DNA of 45,830 nucleotides, taken from the NCBI GenBank assembly GCA_029747585.1, contig JAPEVF010000357.1, positions 1 to 45,830 on the forward strand. The letters are read 5' to 3'. Source of the stretch: Pleurotus djamor. Lineage: Eukaryota > Basidiomycota > Agaricomycetes > Agaricales > Pleurotaceae. The position numbers and the translations under genes are program-made. The notes under the pieces are model-generated. The model ran no database searches. It worked only from the letters and a program-made list of their open reading frames with translations, and was not told the DNA's origin. Below are positions 10,681 through 20,223 of this stretch, piece after piece. Every line of letters begins with the position of its first letter. Positions within the stretch are counted from its first letter, which is position 1.

Positions 10681-11704
10681 CTATAGCTCCGAATCACAGC
10701 TACTGTCCGAAAATGCCCTTTGACGCGTTCGAATTGGTTTGTGCATGTTCACCTTGCCACCAAACAGAGGTCGGAAAGTTTCTTCGTAGGACGCTACTGA
10801 TATATCGCCGTTAGAATCAAGTCCTTCTCCGAAAGCAGGGATGTGCGGCAGAAGCTCGTGGTGGCGAAGTTTCGTTGGTCTACATACGATCAGTCCAATG
10901 TCAATGCTTAATGAGTAGACCGCATCTGGGACTTACAAAAGAGGTTCATACGAGGCTGCGAAGGCCGCACAGATTATGGGTTGAACGAGACGAAGAAGCC
11001 ACTGCGTAGCTAACGCTGGATTGCCTTCAAACAGCTCATACACCAACACCAAGAACCCGTCGGCCTCGGCATTCTCTTTCATCATTCTGGCGTCGCCGTT
11101 GGTTCTGGAAAGGCGGGTTCGAAAGGCGGTGTTGAACGACATCTGAACGCAGCTGGGCCCAAGCTCTTGGAATATTCTGGAGCGAAGATAGCGGCTGCAC
11201 ATTAATGAAGAGCAAAGCTGTCCGACATTTGAACCGAATGATCTAGGTTGCATATGGTAAAGCTCACTTCTTCACGCGAGAGAGACTCTTGATGACCAGC
11301 AGACGCGTTTCGATACGCCTTAGAGACGGTCTTGCTTATGTGTCTCTCAGAGACTTCACTCCATTGGCGGGGTAAGCCCAGAACCGTGTTAGAGCCTGTG
11401 AAGATTGGGTGTACTCGTTTCGGTATGATGGAAGAAATTGAGACGCCAAGAGGTAGGATGTGGATTGAAGATGTGTTTTCGAGTAGGATGAGGCTTGTGT
11501 GCATGGCTTGCTCGAGCCTCTCGTCTTGATAGTCGTACGCCTCGCGCATGATGCGGCGAGTGTTGGTGATAGTTTGCAGTTGCCAACGTTGAGGTCTTCT
11601 CAGCGTTTGAGAAGGACCCCCTATCTCTCCTATCATACTTAGACGCTCTGCCTTCAGGCGCCAGTTCAACCTGGCCTCGAATTTCAAACGCAACTTACTG
11701 CCAT
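10681..11704 (-). CDS. Hypothetical protein, four exons, no recognised family
   Basis: Exons 11704-11699, 11651-11268, 11217-10937 and 10879-10681 give 870 nt, 289 residues, with good splice sites and a closed frame. The first exon would encode only Met-Ala. An alternative is that coding extends further upstream (the frame to about 11770 is open and reads LEYIYCIVRLLDYIRNLEDV) with an undetected 5' exon. Visible features are a basic N-terminus, the stretch RYLRSRIFQELGPSC, a helix-rich middle (GFLVLVYELFEGNPALATQW) and an acidic/serine tail (SDSSCDSEL). No catalytic motif or membrane segment is obvious. I do not recognise the family. Confidence 0.55.
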
Positions 11705-12774
11705 CTTTGTGTCATCCACGTCCTCCAAATTTCGAATGTAATCCAGCAAACGAACGATGCAGTATATATATTCCAACGACGCAATTATGCGTTATCATTA
11801 CTATGGTACAATGAAGCTAAAGGACTGCCGGGAATTTGGACAGAACCTGAAAATATATCGAAAGAAAGAAATTCAGTCAGTGCCGATGTTATTTTGAGCA
11901 GTAAATTGAACTCACCTGTGAAGAATCTTCGCATACGTTACTGACGATTGTGCCTCCTCCCGTCCCCATAACAAATGTCCCTTGTGCACACGTCGTCAAC
12001 CTTCTGGCCAATCCACGCCATAGTACAGGACAGACTTCGAACTCTGGGGATCTTGAAAGCACCAAAAGTGTTCAGCCTGGAGCATACTACGGCACAGACA
12101 GCTGGGTGCATTACATCCATTGACCAAGCCGACTGAAGGAATGTTGACATCACCGAACGGCCCCGCCTCGACTCTCCCGCCTTGAGGGGTATCTTGCCTT
12201 TCAAAGCTCCGGTACTCTGCGACAGAGGGTTCCCTACAAGCCGGGAGGGTCGTAGGCCCAATGGCATTTCTCGGAAGCGTGGCGAGGGATACCCCAGCGG
12301 GTCAAGCTGGCTGAACAGACCTTTTCGCCGCGCCCAATCTCCCTGGTCTCAGTTGTATGTACCTATGCACCCTCGACTCCTCCGTCTCGACACCACACAT
12401 CTCGAGGACCTGGTTGTCCAGAAGGTTAGTACATGACCCATGCAAGATAAACTGTATTTGAACTCACTGCTCTTGAAGCACGATTGAAGCGCAGCTTGGG
12501 GAAACAAAGTGGGCAAGATGACGGCGTCCTTTATAGTCTAACGCGACGTCTTGGGCTGTGCATCACATGCCCAAGTCGCGTTGACGCGATCTCGAAGAAT
12601 TTCGTTGATCATCCAAAATTCTTTTTGTTTTTTCTTGTTTTCCCCGATCGCGACTCTGGACGCTCTTACTCGCTCCCCACATCGTCTTTCCTCCCCACCA
12701 ATATGTATATTTCCTTCGGCAACGTGGTTCTTCAACACATCCGCTCCTCGGATTACACCTTCTCGCCTTTTCCA
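11705..12774. other. Gene-free interval holding one copy of a dispersed repeat
   Basis: This contains the upstream flank of the minus-strand hypothetical gene, repeat copy 1 (about 11940-12292) and the promoter/leader of the plus-strand gene starting at 12775. A pyrimidine-rich tract (about 12600-12700) lies just upstream of that start, as is common for fungal core promoters. Confidence 0.5.
11940..12292. repeat. Dispersed repeat, copy 1
   Basis: About 350 bp resemble 17600-17945. Shared blocks in the same order include gtgcctcc, ttgtgcacacgtcgtcaacc, gacatcaccgaacg, caaagctccggtactctgc and acaagcc, with a more diverged middle. Both copies keep a fragment of open frame on the plus strand (SSGTL-QRV-YKP) and another on the minus strand. 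Neither has a recognised transposase, reverse transcriptase or terminal repeat. It is probably a remnant of a transposable element or a gene-family fragment. Confidence 0.7.
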
Positions 12775-14139
12775 ATGGACGACGATCATCAGACTGCTTC
12801 TCTCGCCTCATTCAGTCACAACGTCGACACAGAGACACCCTCACATATCGATAACGTCGAAAACATGGGCGACTCTGCTGGGAATCTTGCCTCGAGGGAG
12901 GCGATCCGGCACCTTGTGGATGAGGATGGCTACAGGGATCGCTATGCAGCGGACGCGAGCGTGGCCCTCATTGAGGTACACTCCTTCTTCTTTTCCCCCT
13001 GCAATCCTACTTTGATCTGACTTCTCCCCAAGCAAGCATCTTCCTTCATTACATCAAACGACGCCCTTGGTTGTATGTTTTCCAAGAGCGGGTTTGACAT
13101 CGACCTGGTGTCACCGTCTGCTCGCCCCGAAATCCAGACCTTCATGGATGCATCCGACTCTATAGAACCGCCAAAGGTGCTCGCAGACATGATGGAGTGC
13201 CGAGCGTGGATTTTCAGCATTGTGAAAGGCTTCGACGCGCTCGTGCTGTTCTATAAAGAGAACTTCCGCCCCATCCTCTCTGAGTTTGTCATCCATTTCG
13301 ACGCTATGTATCGTGACAAGGGCGCGGTTTTGACGGCCTACGTTCTACGCACGGCGCTTCGTTATCGGAAGAGCGGCTCCTTCAACCTTTCGTCCAACGA
13401 ACTACGCTATATCTACAATGGCCTGGATCGAGCACATGTACCAGAAATCCGCTATATACTCCAGGACGTTAAATCGCAGCCCGTCTACCTCGACGACGAC
13501 GACAATGTTTCTTACGAAGACATCGAACACACGCGGCTGGGCCAGCTCGCCTTACACATCTGCGCGAGCGAAGCTATCGACACCCAGACTCCAGAATACC
13601 GGGTCGCCCAGTCCGGTGGTCCCAACCATTTGACCGTGAGCTCTGATCTTTCTCATTTATCATGCCCTCGTTGCTTACTCATACTTGACTTATTAGTGGT
13701 TGATTAAGCTGACTATCAGTGATCAAGTCATGTACTATTTTTTCGGACGCAAGCTTCTCAGAATGTATCCGTATACACAACATAGGTCCTTGTCCCTTGA
13801 CGCCGTGGGGCAAATCATATGCACCTCTATCGGTCGGCGTTGGGCGACAGATCGACAGTCAACTCGACAATGGCTGTCAAACATGATCGGACCCATTGCA
13901 AAGCTTGCAAAGGGTGCGAGAAGAGCTGAAGGAAGGTACGCCAGAGTCTGTCTCGGTTGTACTGAGAGACGTAATTAAGTTTAATCTATGTTTACAGCGA
14001 CAGGAATGTGGTTCTGCCTGGTGGCACACTTAGCTTCGTACCGAATGAACCCCAGGAAGATGCTTGGTACAAAGATTCGTACCGAAATCGTCGTGAAGCA
14101 GACTATAAATGGAGGCATTATAGGCCAAGATACACTTGA
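12775..14139 (+). CDS. Hypothetical protein, four exons, no recognised family
   Basis: Exons 12775-12975, 13033-13635, 13697-13935 and 13998-14139 sum to 1185 nt, 394 residues. The N-terminus is acidic and polar (MDDDHQTASLASF); an upstream in-frame ATG at 12703 is possible. The middle is rich in hydrophobic and aromatic helix-like segments (GFDALVLFYKENFRPILSEF, AVLTAYVLRTALRYRKSG) and contains an acidic run (YLDDDDNVSYEDIE). The C-terminus is basic and Tyr/Arg-rich (RNRREADYKWRHYRPRYT). No signal peptide, membrane segment or known catalytic motif is seen. Its neighbours (repeat copy, DUF427 fragment) suggest an accessory region. Confidence 0.75.
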
Positions 14140-14750
14140 TTAGTGCCCTCATTTCTTACATCCTGATTTCTTATTTTACTTGTTTCGTTAGTTATGTCGC
14201 CGGTATCGTCACATGTAGCCTTGGGTGATTTCTAGAGTAATAGCCATCTGTAGTAATACTATAATCGAACGCAGTAATAGTGATAGATAACTCCTTGCAA
14301 TGAATTGCTGTGAATCAATACCTGTCAATTGGTGTCGATCGGAGCAGGTACTGTCTTGGGGCACCACAGAGCCGACGTAACACCTTGGGAATAGTCAACT
14401 CAAACAGAGATTCCCGGATACTGAACGGTGGCGGGTAGGCCAACTGCAGGCCACGGTCGAAATAGGTCCATGTAATAGTTCGATTCCTTCTGAACCCTGC
14501 AAAGACCGCGGCGTCAATTTGTTGGTTCTTCTTGAAGCTTGACCTTCAAGCTTCAAGTTCTGATTGGGCAGCATATTCAGAGTTCACAGATCGTCATGGG
14601 GTACAAGAATAGCCTGGATGACGGTAAGATCCAAGAAAAATCTGACAAAGGCCAGGCTTACTCACGGATGACTGTTGATCCAACTCATCTAGCACTCCAT
14701 ATAAGAACCGCGTCGTCGAACGCTACATTGATTGAGTTGAACTCGCAACG
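14140..14750. other. Gene-free interval
   Basis: This is the 3' flank of the hypothetical gene and the promoter of the DUF427 gene. Short open frames here have no family resemblance. An imperfect palindrome (cttgaagcttgaccttcaag) lies at about 14532-14551. Confidence 0.45.
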
Positions 14751-15708
14751 ATGGCTCCTCCGAACTTGAATGCCAAAATGCATATCGAAAAGGTGCAGAA
14801 GAGGGTGAGGGTCCTGTTCGGCGGTGCGTACATCGTCGACACCCAAGCAGCGAAGTTTGTGTGAGTCCTCTCTTTTGGCTGTCCTTTGCAAATGCTAACT
14901 AACGCACCAACCACTGCCAGCTGGGAAAAGCCCTACTACCCAACTTATTTCTTTCCCCACAATGCACTCGACGAAAAATACCTCCGAGAGTCTCTCAACG
15001 CTGCGCAGAGCACGTCGAAGAAGGTGTACGACGTTGTGGTCGGAGACAGAGTTGCCGAGGCCGCTGTGACCAAGTACCTCCACGGATCAACTACCCCTGA
15101 GCTCGAGGGTCTACTCAAGGTGACCTTTGGTGCGATGGATGCGTGGTTTGAAGAGGACGAACAAGTCTTTGTTCACCCAAAAGATCCTTACAAGGTAGGC
15201 CGCATTGGCAGGCCTCTGGCATCGACGTGAACCTTCGCTGAGAACTCCTACCTCTGCAGCGCGTCGATGTCCTACCATCTTCCCGGCACGTCCGAGTCGA
15301 GGTCAACGGCGTCGAGGTAGCAAATACCCACAGCCCACTTTTCCTCTTCGAAACAAGCTTAATCGTAAGGACATACATCAAGAAAACGGACTGTAGGATG
15401 GATCTCTTGAAGCCATCCGACCTGACCACTCAATGCCCTTACAAAGTGAGTTTGCTAAGGCCCATACGTCCACAATTCTTCTGTCATACTGACGGTGGTC
15501 TTCGTCTTAGGGCACCGCGAACTATTACCATGTCCAAACACCCGGGAATGATACGGCGGAGAACATAGTCTGGTGGTACCAAGTACCCCTTCCGGAAGTC
15601 TCCCTGATAAAGGGCTATGTGTCGTTCTATGACGAGAAGGTTGACGTATGGGTTGACGGCGTAAAACGAGAGAGACCTACATCGCCCTTCGTCGACTTGA
15701 CGGTCTGA
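14751..15708 (+). CDS. Tandem DUF427 domain protein
   Basis: Exons 14751-14860, 14921-15194, 15260-15445 and 15511-15708 give 768 nt, 255 residues. The fold is duplicated: the first DUF427 unit runs from about residue 15 (VRVLFGGAYIVDTQAAKFVW, then PYYPTYFFP and a mid Asp/Trp motif DAWFEEDEQVFVHP). The second runs from about residue 95 (HVRVEVNGVEVANTHSPLFLF, then NYYHVQ, ENIVWWYQVP and KGYVSFYDEKVDVWVDGV). This domain is small and beta-rich; its biochemical role is not established. No signal peptide is seen. A broken copy of the first exon lies 4.7 kb upstream. Confidence 0.88.
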
Positions 15709-15877
15709 TTGCCCATCATGTCCCTTTCCTTCTGTCCATGACCAATTAGCAACCAATCAGTGACTCTGTTCATTCAGAAGTGGTTGCTGCAAGCGAGGCA
15801 GACCATCCAGTCGACGATGATAAAATCCTACAATAAATAGTCTATCAATGTGTCCCAAACATCAACATAATCCACAA

Positions 15878-17259
15878 CTAGATCTCCCATAGCGCGAAAA
15901 GGAAAGAGATCCACCAGAGACGGTACAAAGTCCCTAAGCCTTCTTCACGTTTTATCTTCAAGAAACAATCGAGGAGACTAGAATAAGATTCTGGCCGAAG
16001 TCTTTGTGGAGAGAAAAGCATTCAGCTCTTCTTCCATGAATCTATCGGGCGGAAGTTCACTCACCGTACCACTAGTCCAGCCACGTCGACGTGAGGTGTA
16101 GGTGTTGAAGGTTGGGGTGCTTCCGTCGGGATCGTATCAGTCTCCAGGTCACGTCGGTTCTTGTAATCCTCAGCGATGTCGGCTTCAACTACGTCCTGTT
16201 CGTCCAATGCACCTTTCGGACCATCCTTTGACGACGTAGAACCCAGGCTCCTTTCCTCAGCTTCAGCTACCAAAAGCCCATCCATAACCCGAGCAGCCGT
16301 TGATTCAGGCAGAGGCATGCCTTGAACGACTAGTCTTGTGATAATAACCCACAACGGCGCACGAATACACGAAACCAACATCAGGAGACTTGCTTTCGTG
16401 GGTATTCGCCAGAACATATGCGCGTCAAAGGGTACATCTCTGGGAAGGATGAGATCGTTTAGGTAGGGAAGTGTGAAGAAGGATATAGCGACATGGAGCA
16501 GCTGTGCAGAGATGACGTCGGGGATGAGGAAGAGTCTCCAGGGCTGGCGTAGTTCGTCAGGAGTGAGTAGGACTTGGAGCGATTCCTTTGCAGTGTGCCA
16601 TGGTTTCCGAGAGAACCACGGAAGACGGTGCGGCGTTAAAATTGCACTGTTCACATAGAACTCAGCCTTCGTATAAATGTATTGAGTATAACGACGAAAC
16701 TCACCGGTAAGTCAAGGTTAAGCAGGGGATATACAACAACATTGCGGTGATCACGTTGTGGTAGTTGATTTGGATGTAGAACGGCGTTGGGGCCATAAAG
16801 ATGACGGTTGCACACCCGAGATATGTGGAGATGTATAGACTTAAAGAGCGGAGGAGCATGAGGATAAATGGAATTCCATAGGCAGTGAGCGTGGATGGAA
16901 CTTCATATCGAGGAAGATTAGATGGAGGCCAAGTACAAGTCCTTGGCGAAAACGCTCACCCAAGCCTTTGAACAAGCCGCCAAGTCCCTAGAATCATCAT
17001 TACCCTCTACTTCACTTCACCATCTCTGGAGGACTTGGATGGTAGCACGTACCTCGGTCTGGTTTATCGCACCCGCAATCCCAAAAAACTTCCAAAATCC
17101 CGACGTAGGTTGCTGCGGTTGAGCCGCTAGTTCTGCGTCTTGCACATTCCCCGACTCAACGTCGCCCGTCGCTGGCGATGAAGGCTCTTTGGGTTCATAG
17201 TTGACCAGATATCGCACCGCAGTTGATGTAAACGGGAGGAAGACCACATAGTACATCAT
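15878..17259 (-). CDS. Mitochondrial-carrier-like membrane protein; N-terminal exon(s) unresolved
   Basis: Exons from the in-frame Met at 17259: 17259-17053, 16987-16960, 16900-16705, 16646-16065 and 16001-15878, in total 1137 nt, 378 residues. It begins with a membrane segment (MYYVVFLPFTSTAVRYLVNY), then the carrier-type signature EGLGGLFKGLVPS, further hydrophobic helices (IPFILMLLRSLSLYISTYLG, VITAMLLYIPCLTLTYR, and one around DVISAQLLHVAISF). An acidic linker and a second carrier-like motif, LLDCFLKIKREEGLGTLYRLWW, close the protein. Related fungal proteins are annotated as divergent mitochondrial carriers. The true N-terminus is hidden by N's at 17265-17416; the N at 17265 may be the A of an acceptor AG. 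The transport substrate is unknown. Confidence 0.72.
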
Positions 17260-17599
17260 GCATCNAGCATCAATGATCGAAGTCAAGAAGGAGAAACAAG
17301 TCACTAACGCCGGTCTCGCAGGGCTCGAAAGGAAACGGACTTGCAATTGGACTCGTTCTTTTGGGTTTCAATNTTACATGTGCCTACATCGACGTACTCT
17401 GAAGGNCAGCGCGCGNAGGTGGAGAGAAGAACAAGGCAAAGAAAAGGAACCGAACAACGCATCGGAAGCACTCGAGTTTTCCACACTACTACTTGTGACT
17501 TACCCGTGAGGATAGGACACTTAAAAACCGACGAGTGAGCACCAATTTCTACGCTTCCGATTACAATTTGTGCTCACCTTTTAATATTTCTTACATGGG

Positions 17600-17945
17600 T
17601 CATNGACGACTGTGCCTCCCCCAAGTACCAAATACCGCTTGTGCACACGTCGTCAACCTTTTGGCCAATCTACGTATAATACAGGTCAGAATCCGAACAG
17701 TGACTGTTTCCGTGTGCCAATGCTTATCAGCCTACGGCGCAGGTAGCTGATTGACCAAGCCAATTGAAGGAACCTGGAATGTCGACATCACCGAACGACC
17801 GCACCTCCACTCTCCCAGCTTGACGATTATCTGACCTCTCAAAGCTCCGGTACTCTGCAACAGCGGGTTGTCTACAAGCCCGCGTTGTACGACGCGGTCG
17901 TTGGCCCGATGGNGTTTCTCGGAATGAGGCGAGGGATGGTNGAAT
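17600..17945. repeat. Dispersed repeat, copy 2
   Basis: This is the partner of 11940-12292, in the same orientation about 5.7 kb away. Here the plus-strand frame is longer and reads SSGTLQQRVVYKPALYDAVV, then a continuing stretch to about 18055 with no stop in that frame. An in-frame TGA blocks joining to the preceding ITERPHLHSPS segment. It is followed directly by the transposon-like fragment at 18066, so both may belong to one decayed element. Confidence 0.68.
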
Positions 17946-18065
17946 ACAGGCACGCAGCCGAACCAGTACCCAGCGATCGCCCTAGCTTAGGCTTGTGCAC
18001 GTACTTAGCGGAAACGGTGGGCAAGGTGCCTCTTTGCTCCTTCTGAATCTCCCATTTCGCGACAA

Positions 18066-18450
18066 ATGGCTCGCCGTTCAAAAAAGCAAAAAGCAGCTCT
18101 GGAATGCGCGCGAGCAGCCACGCTAAAGAAGCTAGCAAAATCCCNACCATCGCAACCAAAGCCACCCTTCTACCATCCGCTTTGCGAGAAAAGCCTGTTG
18201 TCGAGGTCGAGGTGGATGAACACGAAGTGGAAGCACAAAATATCCTCGAAGAAGGGTCTCAGAGCGTTCAAGATACTGAGCCTCGTCGCGACACGGATGG
18301 CAACGATATGACTTNAAGAGACGCGACTTCGCGCCGCGAGAAGGGCGCCGGATTCGACGAGAAAAACTTTACTGCCGAGCTGGAAGGGGAAGAATTGCTG
18401 GCAAATCTGGAGGGCCGTACTGAGATNNNNACNNANNGATGGTGCGTAAG
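18066..18450 (+). pseudogene. Broken ORF with a transposon-associated type N-terminus
   Basis: The frame starts MARRSKKQKAALECARAATL, a short basic opening resembling N-termini of transposon-encoded proteins in agaricomycetes. The acidic continuation (VEVEVDEHEVEAQNILEEGS, later FDEKNFTAELEGEELLANLE) is in a different frame, so a shift occurs between about 18140 and 18190, where an N (18145) sits. More N's at 18427-18437 obscure the end. No catalytic domain is visible. The transposon link is a weak inference from memory. Confidence 0.4.
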
Positions 18451-18779
18451 AATGCCAGTGATAAGAAAGGTCCGTCTTATTTTTCACTACATCGAAGGTG
18501 CGCTGAATTTTTCCTTGCTCTAGCGTGGCCNCAAGTTGCTATGCGTNCCACACGAGTCCTNGTAGCATTTTACGCTGATCTCAATCTCCTCTAAGAACCG
18601 TTTCACAATCATGCGCGAGCTTGGACTAAGTGGCTTCACCNGCAAGTGTAAGCATCATCGATCGTCCGGGGANTGGAAGAAATTTTCCGCGGAGAGAGAT
18701 GAATGATGTCATCAAATGACGTCACTCCGCCAGCCCCTATAAGTGAGGAGGATACCTTTCGTCACAATGAACACAGAAC

Positions 18780-20032
18780 ATGTCCCCAACTTCCGCAACC
18801 CCCACCACAGAACGCTCTACCCTCTACTTCGACGCTCTTTCCTCGCCCAGAGACTTTGAAAGCGATCAAAACCCTCTCGACGTCGTGACGAACAACCATC
18901 TCGCAATGAACGATACATCCAACCAACCCCAGGCTGGCGTTAGTGGATTCAGTGTCCCACAAGCACCGGGTTCAGTGCTCCCAGCAGCGATTGAACAAGA
19001 GGAGCATAATGACTCTGGGATCAAGAATCCTTTTGGGGGCCGGGAAGGCGAGGCGGAGTCGCCAGGATGGCTTCCCGCCGTCGACGGTGACGAGGAGACC
19101 GTAGCAAATACCCAAAGGAACGCCGTGTTTTTCGGTGGTGGTGAGACCCAGGGACAGCTGCCTTCACGCCGCAACTCGGTCGGTGGACCTCAGCGTCCGC
19201 CAGTTCCCAAACGACCTGCCTCGTTCCATTCGGGACATTATGGTGCACCCAACGCTAACAACGGGATTCACTCACGTAAAGCATCTATCAACTCATTCGG
19301 TGGACAACCTAGCGTTATTTCTTCTGCTGGAGCGATGCCCAACGGCGACCAACAACAGCAACTACCTCCCAATGCTAACGCTCAGCCTCCTCCAGGAGTA
19401 GCCCTGTACGATCCAGGAGTTGTCCCAGCCAACAGCGTACCGAATCAGCTCGCCGCAAGCGGAAACGACGCCCTCCACGCCCGTGACAAATCCGCTGATT
19501 CCGTGCTTACTCCAAAGCAAAAGTCGAAGCTCGACAAGATCCAGAGGAAAGAGAGTAAGAAACTCTCGAAGATCATCAAGCAGGAAGGAAAAGTTGAGAA
19601 GGATGCTTTGTCTGCTCAAATCCATGAGCTGGAGGAACTGCAGAAGCTGCAGAAAGCAGCGGTCAAGGTACGTTGTTTCAAGTGGCCGAGCACCCTCCCT
19701 TTAGAAACATGACTTACAACGATTCACAGCGCGAAGCCAGTGCCCATACGAAGCATACAAATCTCGCCAACTCTTTCCAGAAGGTGTCCCAGCAATACTT
19801 TGCTCTTCGCACCAAATACGAAGCGCACCAAGCTCAGCTTTTGGCTGAAGAAGCTGACCTCGAGGATGCTCGTCGAGCAGTCAAGGACATTGCGGAAAGA
19901 ATTAAGGAGAGGAAGGAAGAGGTTGAAGCGACTCGGGTCAGAGTTGGCGTTGAAGATAAAGAGCGTGAAGTAAGGTTAGGTCAGTTGAGTGCGAAGATTA
20001 GGGGAGACAGGAAGAGTAGCATTTGGAAGTGA
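18780..20032 (+). CDS. Ncp1-like DNA-binding/coiled-coil protein
   Basis: Two exons (18780-19667 and 19730-20032) total 1191 nt, 396 residues. The N-terminal ~230 residues are low-complexity, rich in Pro, Gly, Asn and Ser, with a short Gln run. From about residue 240 a Lys/Glu-rich coiled coil starts (LTPKQKSKLDKIQRKESKKL, then SKIIKQEGKVEKDALSAQIH, ELEELQKLQKAAVK). It continues after the intron (HTKHTNLANSFQKVSQQYFA, LEDARRAVKDIAERIKERKE). This layout matches proteins annotated in fungi as DNA-binding protein Ncp1; the DNA-binding role is carried over from that annotation. It is convergent with the paladin-like gene, 190 bp away. Confidence 0.78.
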
Positions 20033-20223
20033 GAGAAGACTATGGTCGTTGATCGTGTAATGGCCAGTACTCGGTACTCAGTGCTCAGGATATCCTTTCT
20101 TTTTTTTCTCGGGTTCTATATCGGAGTGGGTAATATCATTTTGTGGAACTATATGTGTATAGGTCATCAGTAGTAGTACTTTCAGATCATGAAATGAGTA
20201 TGAATTATCATAATGCGGCTCGA

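Larger units (their letters stand above)
17260..18779. other. N-containing, repeat-rich interval without an intact gene
   Basis: Ambiguous bases cluster here (for example 17265, 17373, 17406, 17416, 17604, 17912, 17941, 18145, 18315, 18427-18437, 18531). It contains the unresolved 5' end of the carrier-like gene, repeat copy 2 (17600-17945), a broken transposon-type frame (18066-18450) and the promoter of the Ncp1-like gene with a CTATAAG box at about 18738. Confidence 0.55.
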
